DNA from: Danxiaibacter flavus
GTDB taxonomy: Bacteria; Bacteroidota; Bacteroidia; Chitinophagales; Chitinophagaceae
Length of the DNA stretch: 64,000 nt
Direction of reading: 5' to 3'
Assembly: GCF_041060425.1 (NCBI RefSeq)
Contig: NZ_JAULBC010000003.1
Span: forward strand, 124,001 to 188,000
Under the pieces are notes generated by a model. It did not search any database. It was not told the DNA's origin and was given only the letters and a program-made list of their open reading frames with translations. Positions 17,118-26,220 of the stretch are shown one piece after another. The number at the start of each line of letters is the position of its first letter. Position 1 is the first letter of the stretch. A program made the translations under genes and the position numbers.

Positions 17118-17336
17118 TTAATCGTTATTAAGATCAGGTTTCTTTAATTTCAGTTCAACGCCAAGTTCCGCCCCAAAAAGAGAAAGTACCTGGTTGACTT
17201 TATCCATGCGCAATGAGCTTTTCCCTTGCTCCATCTCACGGATAAATCTTAACCCCACCCCGGCTTTAAGCGCCAGATCTTCCTGGGTTAGCTTGTATTG
17301 CTTTCTTTTATTTTTAAGAAAGGTTGACAGCGTCAT
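17118..17336 (-). CDS. hipB: HipB-type HTH transcriptional regulator
   Basis: A 72-residue single-domain Xre/Cro helix-turn-helix protein (YKLTQEDLALKAGVGLRFIREMEQGKSSLRMDKVNQVL). Position first in the operon, eight bases before the HipS-like gene, fits HipB, which binds DNA to repress the operon. Three palindromes with TATACCC/GGGTATA arms lie immediately upstream and are the likely binding sites. It is shorter than E. coli HipB (about 88 residues) and lacks a long C-terminal tail. Confidence 0.85.
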   Translation of the reverse strand: MTLSTFLKNKRKQYKLTQEDLALKAGVGLRFIREMEQGKSSLRMDKVNQVLSLFGAELGVELKLKKPDLNND

Positions 17337-17337
17337 A

Positions 17338-17436
17338 TTATACCTTTTCGGGTATAAATGTAAGTAATTTCCATTAATTTATACCCAATCGGGTATAAAT
17401 AATCAAATACTCAAAAAATATACCCTTTCGGGTATA
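17338..17436. promoter_or_regulatory. Three palindromic operators of the hip operon
   Basis: Site 1 at 17338-17357 has arms TTATACC/GGTATAA, site 2 at 17379-17398 has TTATACCC-AATC-GGGTATAA, and site 3 at 17419-17436 has TATACCC-TTTC-GGGTATA. Centres are 41 and 39 bases apart, close to four helical turns, so dimers would bind the same DNA face. Site 1 ends one base before the hipB ATG. No clear TAnnTTTG element was found between them. Confidence 0.85.
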
Positions 17437-17451
17437 AATTAATGTAAGTCA

Positions 17452-17481
17452 TTGTCAATTTTCAACTCTCCATTTTCAATT
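17452..17481. repeat. TTGACAA-family units after rnpB
   Basis: ATTGTCAATTTTCAACT and CATTTTCAATT next to the 3' end of rnpB. The inverted counterpart lies at 17841-17873 next to its 5' end. Confidence 0.55.
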
Positions 17482-17487
17482 AAAATA

Positions 17488-17829
17488 GCTACAAGCCTCG
17501 TAAGCCGGATTCTGTTTCTAAACTATCATTTATCTGGGATAAGCATTACTGCTTACCTCCTGCTGCCTACCCTGGCCCTTGAACGAGCAGTTCTCAGCGG
17601 ACCTATACATGGCATTACAGCACTCAAGGTTTACCCATAAGGCAAGTTGCCCTGCCCTATCGTGAGCTCTTACCTCACATTTTCACCCTTATCCCGAAAC
17701 CGGGACGGTTATTTTCTGTGGCACTTTCTGTAGGCGCTTACACGCCTCCCGGCTCTTCACCGGTGAGTTGCTCTGTGCTGTCCAGACTTTCCTTTCCGCT
17801 TGCGCGAAACGATAGTTCGGGCCTGTAGC
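17488..17829 (-). ncRNA. rnpB: RNase P RNA
   Basis: The catalytic RNA that trims tRNA 5' leaders. On the minus strand the conserved 5' core GGAAAGTCCGGACAGCACAG and the 3' core GAATCCGGCTTACG are present. The ends pair as helix P1: GCTACAGGCC at 17829-17820 with GGCTTGTAGC at 17497-17488, allowing one G-U. That sets both ends and a length of about 342 bases, normal for a type A RNA. The loop GAAAATGTGAGGTAAGAGCTCAC and the AGGGTAGGC segment are also recognisable. Confidence 0.95.
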
Positions 17830-17840
17830 AACAGCGAAAT

Positions 17841-17873
17841 TAATTGATAATTGACAGGGGACAATTGAAAATG
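17841..17873. repeat. TTGACAA-family units before rnpB
   Basis: TAATTGATAATTGACAG and GACAATTGAAAATG units at the 5' side of rnpB, inverted relative to those at 17452-17481. Confidence 0.55.
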
Positions 17874-17984
17874 CGGAAATAGTTATAACTAAGTACGAAG
17901 TACGTTGACTTTGGTTAGGTTGGCTGAATGCAACAGTTTCACTGATGCAAATTTCACTATTGACTATTCACCGTTCATTACCAA

Positions 17985-18599
17985 CTACATCCTCGCCAAC
18001 ACCTCGGCCTTCTTGGCATCATATTCTTCCTGGAGGATCAGGCCGTTGTCTAATAATGTTTTCAATTTCTGCAGTGTCTCTACAGGATCGGCATGTTTTT
18101 GCTTGTCGTCTGATGTTTCGGTTGATTGATTGGTGGAAGACGCTGATACAACAAGTCTGTTAGCGGAAGCTCTTTTATCTTCCAGATCCAGCTGGCGACG
18201 CACTTCTTTTTGCACTTCCTCCTGTTCCTGCACCACAGCAAGCAATTTGCGAGCCTGCGCTTTGGGAAGAAAATCAATCATGTGCTCTGTTCCTTTAACA
18301 GTCTGCACTTTGAATTCGGCACCCCAGATGTTTTCTTTAAGATGGGAATCTAAAACGTCTTTCCAGATGATGTCTTCATATTCTGTTGAAAGACCCATAT
18401 TTTTTGAGCGGAAGAAGATGATCCGTTTGTTGGTAAGGGCTATACATTCCGGAGCAATAGTTATTGCGGGCTTTTTCTGAACAGCGATATAAGTAACCGT
18501 TTCGTCAGTCATCATCATACTGTTCAACTTATCAGCTACTTTTTCTACGGCTTTAGGATCTTGTTCTTCGTTCAGAAAATTCTTAAGGTTGTTAATCAT
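17985..18599 (-). CDS. PH-like domain plus SHOCT protein
   Basis: Cytoplasmic protein of 204 residues. Residues about 25-125 look like a bacterial PH (bPH) domain, with ALTNKRIIFFRSKNMG and EFKVQTVKGTEHMIDFLPKAQA. A charged linker rich in Gln, Ser and Thr follows (about 128-170). The last 35 residues are a SHOCT motif (DPVETLQKLKTLLDNGLILQEEYDAKKAEVLARM). Such combinations are common and of unknown function, possibly scaffolding. The stop codon is followed at once by AATAGTG-type repeats (17957-17984), and the gene is 81 bases downstream of pruA on the same strand. Confidence 0.78.
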   Translation of the reverse strand: MINNLKNFLNEEQDPKAVEKVADKLNSMMMTDETVTYIAVQKKPAITIAPECIALTNKRIIFFRSKNMGLSTEYEDIIWKDVLDSHLKENIWGAEFKVQTVKGTEHMIDFLPKAQARKLLAVVQEQEEVQKEVRRQLDLEDKRASANRLVVSASSTNQSTETSDDKQKHADPVETLQKLKTLLDNGLILQEEYDAKKAEVLARM

Positions 18600-18603
18600 A
18601 TTT

Positions 18604-18661
18604 TGAGCTTTCGGCTATCAGCTTTGAGCCATCAGCAAACAAACGAAATTATCTGCTGATG
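18604..18661. repeat. AGCTATC-family units and a hairpin after pruA
   Basis: AGCTTTCGGCTATCAGCTTTGAGC units at 18605-18629. In addition CATCAGCA (18630-18637) and TGCTGATG (18654-18661) form an 8-bp stem downstream of pruA that could end its transcript, without a strong U tract. Confidence 0.55.
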
Positions 18662-18680
18662 ACTTTCTGCTGTTTCAATT

Positions 18681-20312
18681 TTATGCTTCGTTTAAGAAAG
18701 TATAACGGTAATCTGTTGGAGGATTGAATGTCTCCTTAACAGTTCTTGCACTCAACCAACGATACAGGTTGATCATGCTACCGGCCTTGTCATTTGTTCC
18801 GCTTGCTCTTGCGCCGCCAAATGGCTGCTGACCAACAACAGCGCCGGTTGGCTTGTCATTGATGTAAAAATTACCAGCGGCGTTGCGAAGATGATTAGTA
18901 GCCAGCACAACTGCATCTCTGTCCTGCGCAATGATAGAGCCGGTCAATGCATATGGAGACGTTGTATTTACCAGTTCCAAAGTTTCTTCAAACTTATCTG
19001 CATCATATACATAAATAGTCAATACAGGTCCGAAAATCTCTTCGCACATGGTTACATACTTAGCATCTTTTGCTTCAATTACAGTAGGCTCAATAAAGTA
19101 GCCTTCTGATTTATTGTAATTGCCACCAACAAGGATGCTTGCTTTTTTATCTTTTTTAGCAGTTTCAATATATCCGGAGATCTTTTTGAAACTTCTCTCA
19201 TCAATAACCGCATTGATGAAGTTGCTAAAGTCTTCTACCGTACCCATTTTCATGGATTTTACAGCAGCAACCAATTTGGTTTTGATTTCCTCAGCAATAT
19301 TTGAAGGAAGGTAAGCTCTTGAAGCTGCAGAACATTTTTGTCCCTGGAACTCAAATGCACCGCGCGCCAATGCTGTAACTGTTGCCTCAACATCTGCACT
19401 TCTGTGAACCATCACAAAATCTTTACCACCGGTTTCACCCACAATGCGCGGATATGTTTTGTACTTAGGAATGTTTTCACCAATTGTCTTCCACATTTGG
19501 TTGAAAACACCCGTAGAACCTGTAAAGTGTACGCCCGCAAAATCAGGATGTGTGAAGCATACTTTTCCTAAAACCGGACCGTCTACATAGATCAGGTTGA
19601 TTACACCGTCTGGCAGACCGGCTTCTTTCAAAATGCGCATGAACATCTGCGCACTGTACACCTGAGTTTCAGCTGGCTTCCACACTACTACGTTGCCGCA
19701 CATTGCTGCACTTGTAGGAAGGTTGCCTCCGATCGCCGTGAAGTTAAACGGAGTGACAGCCAGCACAAATCCTTCTAAAGGTCTCCATTCAGTACGGTTA
19801 TGAATGCCTGGAGAAGAGATCGGCTGTTGCTTATATATTTCAGTTAAGAAGTGTACATTAAAACGAAGGAAGTCGATGAGCTCGCAAGCGCTGTCGATTT
19901 CTGCCTGGTAAGCATTTTTGCTTTGGCCCAACATGGTGGTGCCGTTCATAAAGCTGCGGTATTTCGTAGCGATCAGATCTGCAGCTTTCAGGAAGATGTG
20001 TGCACGCTCTTCCCAGGGCATATTTGCCCATGCTTCTTTTGCTTTCAGCGCTGAATCGATGGCCTGCTTCACATGTTTTTCATCACCTTTATGAAAATAC
20101 CCCAGTGTGTGTGAAGTTTCGTGAGGTGGATGGATGGCAACTTTATTGCCGGTTTTCACCGCCTTACCACCAATATACATTGGGATATCGATCGCTTTTT
20201 TCTTCAATTCTGCCAGTGTCTTTTTCAGCACGATCTTTTCCTGGGAGCCGGGACCATATTGCAGAACGGGCTCATTTGCGGGTAAGGGATAGTGAAAATA
20301 TCCAAAATTCAT
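18681..20312 (-). CDS. pruA: L-glutamate gamma-semialdehyde (1-pyrroline-5-carboxylate) dehydrogenase
   Basis: NAD-dependent aldehyde dehydrogenase making glutamate in proline breakdown. The ATG at 20312 (MNFGYFHYPLPANEPVLQYGPGS) gives 543 residues, the usual size; 14 more codons upstream are open but unlikely. The catalytic Glu lies in RIVGETGGKD near residue 292 and the nucleophile Cys in GQKCSAASRAY near 327. The start YPLPANEPVLQYGPGSQEK and the end LNEA are typical of the stand-alone P5C dehydrogenase of Bacteroidota. No proline dehydrogenase gene is adjacent. Confidence 0.94.
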   Translation of the reverse strand: MNFGYFHYPLPANEPVLQYGPGSQEKIVLKKTLAELKKKAIDIPMYIGGKAVKTGNKVAIHPPHETSHTLGYFHKGDEKHVKQAIDSALKAKEAWANMPWEERAHIFLKAADLIATKYRSFMNGTTMLGQSKNAYQAEIDSACELIDFLRFNVHFLTEIYKQQPISSPGIHNRTEWRPLEGFVLAVTPFNFTAIGGNLPTSAAMCGNVVVWKPAETQVYSAQMFMRILKEAGLPDGVINLIYVDGPVLGKVCFTHPDFAGVHFTGSTGVFNQMWKTIGENIPKYKTYPRIVGETGGKDFVMVHRSADVEATVTALARGAFEFQGQKCSAASRAYLPSNIAEEIKTKLVAAVKSMKMGTVEDFSNFINAVIDERSFKKISGYIETAKKDKKASILVGGNYNKSEGYFIEPTVIEAKDAKYVTMCEEIFGPVLTIYVYDADKFEETLELVNTTSPYALTGSIIAQDRDAVVLATNHLRNAAGNFYINDKPTGAVVGQQPFGGARASGTNDKAGSMINLYRWLSARTVKETFNPPTDYRYTFLNEA

Positions 20313-20637
20313 ATGTAGTATTTTAAAAAATGAAATAGGCCGCAAGTTAAACATTCACCGTGATATGGAAATCCCAATTCTGACTAAGATTTTACGATTC
20401 TTGACCAGGATTAGATGGATTAGGGGATTAACAGGATTGTTAATTTAAAGAAGACTATGATGGATTGGGGTTGAATATTTATTTCGAGGCAGGGTGTTAA
20501 CACCAGCCAGTATGGAGATTTTGTCGGGACCGGGATTTGAACGATTAATGGATTTGCTGGAATTTTTAGAGTTGTATTATGCTCTTTAAAACGATCCGCG
20601 AATTCAGACAGTGCCCTCATCACTGAAACCTTATGCT
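20313..20637. other. Spacer without recognised gene
   Basis: About 325 bases upstream of pruA. No credible ORF, promoter of the TAnnTTTG type or RNA was recognised. Confidence 0.5.
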
Positions 20638-20714
20638 TTATGCCTCAAACCTGATACCTGATACCTGACACCCAACCGCTAATGGCTGATAGCTAATAGC
20701 TGACAGCTCAAAGC
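20638..20714. repeat. TCAGGTA- and AGCTATC-family heptamer arrays
   Basis: AAACCTGATACCTGATACCTGACACC (period 7) at about 20646-20672, followed by units like GGCTGATAGCTAATAGCTGACAGC (period 7) at 20684-20709. Two different families lie side by side. Confidence 0.8.
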
Positions 20715-20715
20715 C

Positions 20716-20748
20716 AAAACGGCTGCCTCTTGCGAAACAGCCGTCTTT
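20716..20748 (-). terminator. Intrinsic terminator after the TPR protein gene
   Basis: ACGGCTG (20719-20725) and CAGCCGT (20738-20744) form a 7-bp stem. It is flanked by AAAA on one side and TTT on the other, so it may act in either direction. It ends the gyrA-TPR transcript. Confidence 0.7.
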
Positions 20749-20767
20749 AAAGTTATTTGAGCTTTAA

Positions 20768-22069
20768 TTATTGTTTGTATTTGTCGTGCTCGGCGTCGAA
20801 TTTAGTGAACTTAGCATCATATTGATCGTAAGCTTTTACATCGCGACCTCTTGCTCTGTCTCTTTTCCAGCCATAAAGGTTTGCAAGATTGTCAACTGAT
20901 CTGTTCAAACAGGTTGCTTCAGTTTTAGATCTTTCAGTTTTTGCTTTTAAGATCTCGTAAGATTTTTCCAGCCACTCAATTGACTTGTCAGCCAAAGGAA
21001 CTTGCTGAGCCAGAATTGCATCTCTTTTTGCTTTCAGATCAGCGCCTTCACCTTTATAATCATAGAATTTCTCGTCAAGCGTGTTAAACTGGCTATAGTA
21101 CATTACACCTGCGTTGTAGGCATACACACCATTCGCATCTTTTTCAAAGGCTTTAGAGAATGCATCTGCTGCAAGTTGTTTAATTTCAATCTGTTGTGCG
21201 GAATCTAGCGATTTTAATTGTTCTTTATCTGTTGTCGCCAACATATCCGCATAACCTAAATATTGATCCGCAGTGGTCAATTTGCCTTCACCACTTTCTT
21301 TTTTGTATTTGTCCATGATCTGGGTGAGTGAGGATGAGCTACTCATATTACCCATTTCTACCTGGTTCCATACAGCGGCCTGGTCAGGATACAATTCTTT
21401 TGCCTGAGCAAGGGTAGCAGTGAATTTATCAGTCTGTTTGTTATTAGAATAATAATCAAGCATGTAACGATACATATCCATAAAATCCTTGCCACCAATT
21501 TTCAGCGCTGCAAGTTTTTCATAGTAACCAACTGCATCACCCATTTTACCGGCGTTCTGTGCAGCATAACCGGTATAAAGAACGGTGAAAGTATCGATCG
21601 CTGATTTGTTTGCGCTGAATCCATTTTTATTGATAAAATCGCCCATTTCTTCAGCAACTTTAAAATATTTGAATGCTGAATCCCATTTGCTTCCCTGGAA
21701 AAACGTTTTACCGTTGTCGAATGATTTTGCATATAATGACGCAACCGGAGAAGCGCCGTATTGCTTCATTATTTTCAAATCAGGTTCCAGCTCTTTGTAT
21801 TTCGCATACGCTTTATATGATACATCCAATGCTTCAGGATATTTGGAGCTTAAAGCATTGTCTGCATATAACGAACCGTAAACTGTTGATATCCAATAAA
21901 AAGTTTCCGCTTTGTCCGCAGATTTTTTGTTGGTGGCCAATGCATCTACCTCTTTTTTGGCATCTTCATATTTTTTGGTTTGGTTCAGCAGGGCCACTTT
22001 GGAATAATCCTGGCTAAAAGCTAGTAGACCAAAACCTGCAAAAACAACCGATAAAAAGATTTTTTTCAT
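20768..22069 (-). CDS. Secreted TPR-like protein of unknown function
   Basis: Protein of 433 residues with a signal peptide (MKKIFLSVVFAGFGLLAFSQ). The mature part is helical with TPR-like repeats, for example AETFYWISTVYGSLYADNALSSKYPEALDVSYKAYAKYKEL near 55-95 and AFSKAFEKDANGVYAYNAGVMYY near 285-310. It ends with a charged tail. The gene starts 15 bases after the gyrA stop and is almost certainly in the same transcript, an arrangement without obvious functional logic. Proteins of this kind often serve as periplasmic or outer-membrane scaffolds; no specific role is evident. Confidence 0.7.
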   Translation of the reverse strand: MKKIFLSVVFAGFGLLAFSQDYSKVALLNQTKKYEDAKKEVDALATNKKSADKAETFYWISTVYGSLYADNALSSKYPEALDVSYKAYAKYKELEPDLKIMKQYGASPVASLYAKSFDNGKTFFQGSKWDSAFKYFKVAEEMGDFINKNGFSANKSAIDTFTVLYTGYAAQNAGKMGDAVGYYEKLAALKIGGKDFMDMYRYMLDYYSNNKQTDKFTATLAQAKELYPDQAAVWNQVEMGNMSSSSSLTQIMDKYKKESGEGKLTTADQYLGYADMLATTDKEQLKSLDSAQQIEIKQLAADAFSKAFEKDANGVYAYNAGVMYYSQFNTLDEKFYDYKGEGADLKAKRDAILAQQVPLADKSIEWLEKSYEILKAKTERSKTEATCLNRSVDNLANLYGWKRDRARGRDVKAYDQYDAKFTKFDAEHDKYKQ

Positions 22070-22084
22070 ACAAATTTTATTTAA

Positions 22085-24700
22085 TTATTGATTTTCAGGG
22101 GCTTCAGAAGGATTGTCAGAGTTTACATCTTCCTGGCCATTATCGTTATTTGTTTCTTCCTGCGTATTTACCTGTTCATCTGTTAGCTGTATTTCTACTA
22201 CTTCAGTCTCTGTTTCCGTTTCCTGTTCATCAACCTTAGAAATTGCTGCAATCTCATCACCATCATCAAGTCTTATCAACTTCACACCCTGGGTGGCTCT
22301 TCCCGCCTCTTTAATGCTGCTTACGGCAGTTCTGAGCGTAATTCCGGATTTACATGTAATGATAAGATCTTCTTTTTCAGTTACATCTAAAATTCCTACG
22401 AGCTTGCCTGTTTTTTCGGTAACATTTATGGTCTTTACACCTTTACCACCTCTGTTGGTGATTCTGTATTCATCGACCGGGGTACGTTTTCCGAAGCCTT
22501 TTTCGCTGACAACAAGAACGGTTTTAGAGGTATCGTCCTTATCTACACATATCATACCAATTACCTCATCAGTTTCATCATCAACTTCTATACCACCTAC
22601 GCCAATTGCCCCACGACCCGTTGCGCGAACTTTAAATTCTTCAAAGCGGATAGCCCTGCCGCTCTTTAAAGCAAGCATGATCTGTTCGTTTCCATTGGTC
22701 ATTCTCGCTTCCAGCAGTTCATCCCCGTCAACGATTGTAATTGCATTAACACCGTTTGCCCTCGGACGGCTAAAGTCCTCAAGCGATGTTTTCTTGATAA
22801 TACCTTTTTTGGTGCAAAGAACGATAAAGTGGTTTTCTACAAATTCCTTATCGCTTAATTTTTTAACTTCAATAATCGCTCTAACCTTGTCATCCTGAGG
22901 TATTTGTATTAAGTTCTGAATTGCACGACCCTTGGCTTGCTTTTCACCTTCAGGAATTTCGTATACTCTCAACCAATAACATCTACCCTTTTCAGTAAAG
23001 AATAACATGGTATCATGGGTTGATGCAACAAATAAATGTTCCACAAAGTCCTCTTCGCGGGTTTTGCTGCCTATCGCACCACGGCCACCTCTTCTTTGCT
23101 GGCGATATTCGGAAGCAGATGTTCTTTTGATATAACCTAAATGAGAAATAGTAATGATAACATCTTCATTTTCAATTAAATCTTCAATTCGCATTTCATC
23201 CCCTACGTACTGGATCTGGGTTCTGCGCTCGTCACCAAACTTCTCTTTTATTTCAATCAGCTCTTTCTTGATCAGATCGTATCTTAACTCTTCACTTCCC
23301 AATAGGGCTTCCAGGCCTTCGATAACTTTCATCAGGTTGTCAAATTCTTCTTTGATCTTTTCGCGCTCCATGCCTGTCAGACGCTGTAAACGCAATTCGA
23401 GAATTGCTTTGGCCTGGATCTCATCGATTCCCCAGCCGGCGTTGATCAAATTGTCTTTTGCCTGGTCAGGAGTAGCAGATTCGCGGATCAATCTGATCAC
23501 TTCATCCAGGTGATCCAGTGCAATCAGGTAACCCTGTAAAATATGGGCTCTTTCTCTCGCCTTTCTTAATTCGAATTTTGCCCTTCTGATCACGATCTCC
23601 ATACGGAAATCAATAAACTCAGCGATCAGGTCTTTCAGATTCAGAATTTTTGGACGGCCTTTACTTAAAGCAACGTTGTTTATACCAAAACTGGTTTGCA
23701 GCTCGGTATACTTATATAGTTGATTTATAATAACATTAGCAACACCATCTCGTTTTAAATCTAAAACAATTCTGGTGCCATCGCGCATCGTACTTTCGTT
23801 GTTTACGTGAGCGATACCTTCAATTACCTTATCATTTACAAGCTGGCCAATTCTGTCTGTAAGTGAATCCCTGTTTACCTGGTAAGGTACTTCAGTAATG
23901 ATGATCTGCTCGCGACCGCTCGGTTTTGTATCTACGTGACATTTACCACGCAGTACAACTCTGCCCCGGCCGGTCATCATTGCCTGACGCACACCGTCCA
24001 TACCATAGATAATACCTCCTGTTGGAAAATCAGGGGCCTTAATATGTTTCATCAGGTCATCAATGGTAGATTCCTTGTTTTCGATATACGCCACGCAGCC
24101 GTCCATTACTTCGGAAAGATTGTGAGGCATCATATTGGTAGCCATACCAACGGCAATACCGCTTGAACCGTTCAACAGCAAGTGAGGTACACGGGCAGGC
24201 AATACAGTTGGTTCTTCCAGTGAGTCGTCAAAGTTCAGCTGGAAATCAACTGTTTCTTTATCAATATCAAGAAGGGAAGTTTCGGCAAGTCTCTGTAATC
24301 TGGCCTCCGTATAACGCATGGCAGCCGGCATATCACCATCCTGGTTTCCGAAGTTACCCTGGCCATCAACCAACATGTAACGCATGCTCCATTCCTGTGC
24401 CATACGAACTAACGCATCATATACTGACGAGTCGCCATGCGGGTGGTATTTACCCAGCACTTCCCCTACTATACGGGCACATTTCTTATGTGCTTTGTTA
24501 TAAGCCAGGCCAATCTCATTCATGGCATACAAGATGCGGCGGTGAACGGGTTTTAAACCGTCGCGTACATCTGGCAGGGCACGACCCACAATTACCGACA
24601 TCGAATAGTCGATGTAAGCGGTTTTCATCTGTTCCTCGATATTCACCTGGATAATCCTGTCATTATCACTCGTCTCCTGAGGCAGTAAATTTTCTTCCAT
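22085..24700 (-). CDS. gyrA: DNA gyrase subunit A
   Basis: Breakage-reunion subunit of type IIA topoisomerase; with GyrB introduces negative supercoils. The 871 residues show the winged-helix start (TAYIDYSMSVIVGRALPDVRDGLKPVHRRILYAM), catalytic Tyr-130 in AAMRYTEARL, and a C-terminal beta-pinwheel. The pinwheel carries the GyrA box QQRRGGRG near 531, which separates gyrase from ParC. The quinolone region reads HPHGDSSVYDALV, with Ser-91 and Asp-95 at the positions of E. coli Ser-83 and Asp-87, so it is of the susceptible type. The last 40 residues are an acidic Glu/Gln/Asn-rich tail. It is followed closely by the TPR gene. Confidence 0.97.
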   Translation of the reverse strand: MEENLLPQETSDNDRIIQVNIEEQMKTAYIDYSMSVIVGRALPDVRDGLKPVHRRILYAMNEIGLAYNKAHKKCARIVGEVLGKYHPHGDSSVYDALVRMAQEWSMRYMLVDGQGNFGNQDGDMPAAMRYTEARLQRLAETSLLDIDKETVDFQLNFDDSLEEPTVLPARVPHLLLNGSSGIAVGMATNMMPHNLSEVMDGCVAYIENKESTIDDLMKHIKAPDFPTGGIIYGMDGVRQAMMTGRGRVVLRGKCHVDTKPSGREQIIITEVPYQVNRDSLTDRIGQLVNDKVIEGIAHVNNESTMRDGTRIVLDLKRDGVANVIINQLYKYTELQTSFGINNVALSKGRPKILNLKDLIAEFIDFRMEIVIRRAKFELRKARERAHILQGYLIALDHLDEVIRLIRESATPDQAKDNLINAGWGIDEIQAKAILELRLQRLTGMEREKIKEEFDNLMKVIEGLEALLGSEELRYDLIKKELIEIKEKFGDERRTQIQYVGDEMRIEDLIENEDVIITISHLGYIKRTSASEYRQQRRGGRGAIGSKTREEDFVEHLFVASTHDTMLFFTEKGRCYWLRVYEIPEGEKQAKGRAIQNLIQIPQDDKVRAIIEVKKLSDKEFVENHFIVLCTKKGIIKKTSLEDFSRPRANGVNAITIVDGDELLEARMTNGNEQIMLALKSGRAIRFEEFKVRATGRGAIGVGGIEVDDETDEVIGMICVDKDDTSKTVLVVSEKGFGKRTPVDEYRITNRGGKGVKTINVTEKTGKLVGILDVTEKEDLIITCKSGITLRTAVSSIKEAGRATQGVKLIRLDDGDEIAAISKVDEQETETETEVVEIQLTDEQVNTQEETNNDNGQEDVNSDNPSEAPENQ

Positions 24701-24742
24701 CTGTAATAATTCTTATAATTAAATGAACCCTTTTAAGGTCTG

Positions 24743-24750
24743 CAAATCTA
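24743..24750 (-). promoter_or_regulatory. -7 promoter element of gyrA
   Basis: Minus-strand TAGATTTG matches TAnnTTTG, placing the transcript start about 35 bases before the ATG. A TTTG at -33 is not clear. Confidence 0.5.
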
Positions 24751-24910
24751 ATTGTTTGCCATCTAATTAGGATAGAAAATGTGTGAAAAATGGGGCATAT
24801 CCGGCGATTTTTCGCAAATAAATTCCCTGGCAGGGTTTTCAGATCATTTTTTTGAAAAAGGGCGGTTAAAAAACAGAATTTGGCTTTTTGTTGCAGATGG
24901 GCCTACATGA

Positions 24911-24936
24911 AAAAGCAGGATGAAAAATCATCCTGC
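24911..24936 (-). terminator. Intrinsic terminator of the pta-ackA operon
   Basis: GCAGGATG (24915-24922) and CATCCTGC (24929-24936) form a perfect 8-bp stem with a 6-base loop. On the minus strand it is followed by TTTTT, about 20 bases after the ackA stop. Confidence 0.88.
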
Positions 24937-24953
24937 CTCTACCACATTTAAGG

Positions 24954-26162
24954 TTATTTGTTGGTTTCCATCAATTGATAACATTGTCGCGCAATTTCCA
25001 TTTCCTCGTTAGTCGGAATAACAAGTATTTTTACTTTGGACGATGTGTGGCTGATGTCTTTTACACCTTTTATACCTGTGGCCCGGTTTTTCTCTTTATC
25101 CATAACAATTCCCAGGGCATCTAAGTTACTGCAGATACGTTCGCGGGTATTAACATCGTTCTCTCCGACTCCGGCAGTAAACACAACTGCATCAACACCG
25201 TTTAAGGCGGCGATATATGAGCCAATGTATTTTTGTGCCCTGTAAGCGTATATATCCATTGCAAGAACTGCATCGTGACCATTTTCTTCAACTGCTTTGT
25301 TGATATCGCGCATATCATTTGCGCCGGTTAACCCGAGCATTCCGCTTTCCTTATTTAATATATTATTGACCTGCTCAACACTGATCCCCATTTCACGGAC
25401 CATGTGAAAGATAATGGACTGATCTATATCTCCGGCACGCGTACCCATTACCAAACCATTCATCGGTCCCAACCCCATCGATGTATCAATACATTTTCCA
25501 TCTTTTACAGCAGCAACGCTGCAACCATTTCCCAGGTGGAGTGTAATAACTTTTATGTCTTTCTTTTGAAGATACTCCTCTGCTTTTGCCGATACATACT
25601 TATGGCTGGTTCCATGAAAACCGTAAGCTCTAATACCATTTTCCTTATAAAACTTGTTGGGAATGGCATAACGGAATGCTTTTTCGGGCATGGTCTGGTG
25701 AAAGGAAGTATCAAAGACTGCTATTTGTTTTGCAGCTGGAAATACTTTTTCAGCTACTTCTATTCCCCGGTAGTTCGCCGGGTTGTGCAATGGTGCAAGA
25801 GGGAAAAGCTTTTTTATTTCCTCTTTCACACTTTCGGTAACGACAGAAATGTTAGAGAATTTTTCTCCGCCATGTACAACCCTATGCCCTACTGCACTAA
25901 TTTCCGATGTGTCTTTTATTACGCCAATCTTACTGTCGGTTAATAGATCTACTACTGCCTGCAATCCTTCAACATGGTTTCGGATATGCGATTGGGCCTC
26001 GTGCTTCTGCTTTTCGTTGTCCTTATAAGTATTGTGTGTAATAGTGGCATCACCGGAACCAATCCTTTCAACAATGCCGCTGCAGGCTAATGCTTCTTCC
26101 GGCATTTTAATCATCTGGTATTTAATGGAAGAACTTCCGGAATTAATAACAAAAATATTCAT
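24954..26162 (-). CDS. ackA: Acetate kinase
   Basis: Transfers phosphate between ADP/ATP and acetate/acetyl phosphate; with Pta it interconverts acetyl-CoA and acetate with ATP yield. The 402-residue protein has the ASKHA-fold start VINSGSSSIKYQ, the motif YGFHGTSHKYVS near 175-186, HLGNGCSVAAVKDGK near 209 and the GTRAGDIDQSI loop near 240. It lies 58 bases after pta, in the same direction, and is closed by a strong terminator. Confidence 0.97.
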   Translation of the reverse strand: MNIFVINSGSSSIKYQMIKMPEEALACSGIVERIGSGDATITHNTYKDNEKQKHEAQSHIRNHVEGLQAVVDLLTDSKIGVIKDTSEISAVGHRVVHGGEKFSNISVVTESVKEEIKKLFPLAPLHNPANYRGIEVAEKVFPAAKQIAVFDTSFHQTMPEKAFRYAIPNKFYKENGIRAYGFHGTSHKYVSAKAEEYLQKKDIKVITLHLGNGCSVAAVKDGKCIDTSMGLGPMNGLVMGTRAGDIDQSIIFHMVREMGISVEQVNNILNKESGMLGLTGANDMRDINKAVEENGHDAVLAMDIYAYRAQKYIGSYIAALNGVDAVVFTAGVGENDVNTRERICSNLDALGIVMDKEKNRATGIKGVKDISHTSSKVKILVIPTNEEMEIARQCYQLMETNK

Positions 26163-26220
26163 GTAAAAAATTGCATTTTATCTGGTGTTTCAAAAAGTTC
26201 TGGTCTTTGCTGCTTATTAT

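Noticed and set aside
17452..17640. ORF antisense to rnpB
   Set aside because: It overlaps the clear RNase P RNA and its codons come from the conserved RNA sequence.
22085..24700. ParC instead of GyrA
   Set aside because: The C-terminal GyrA box QQRRGGRG is present, which ParC lacks.
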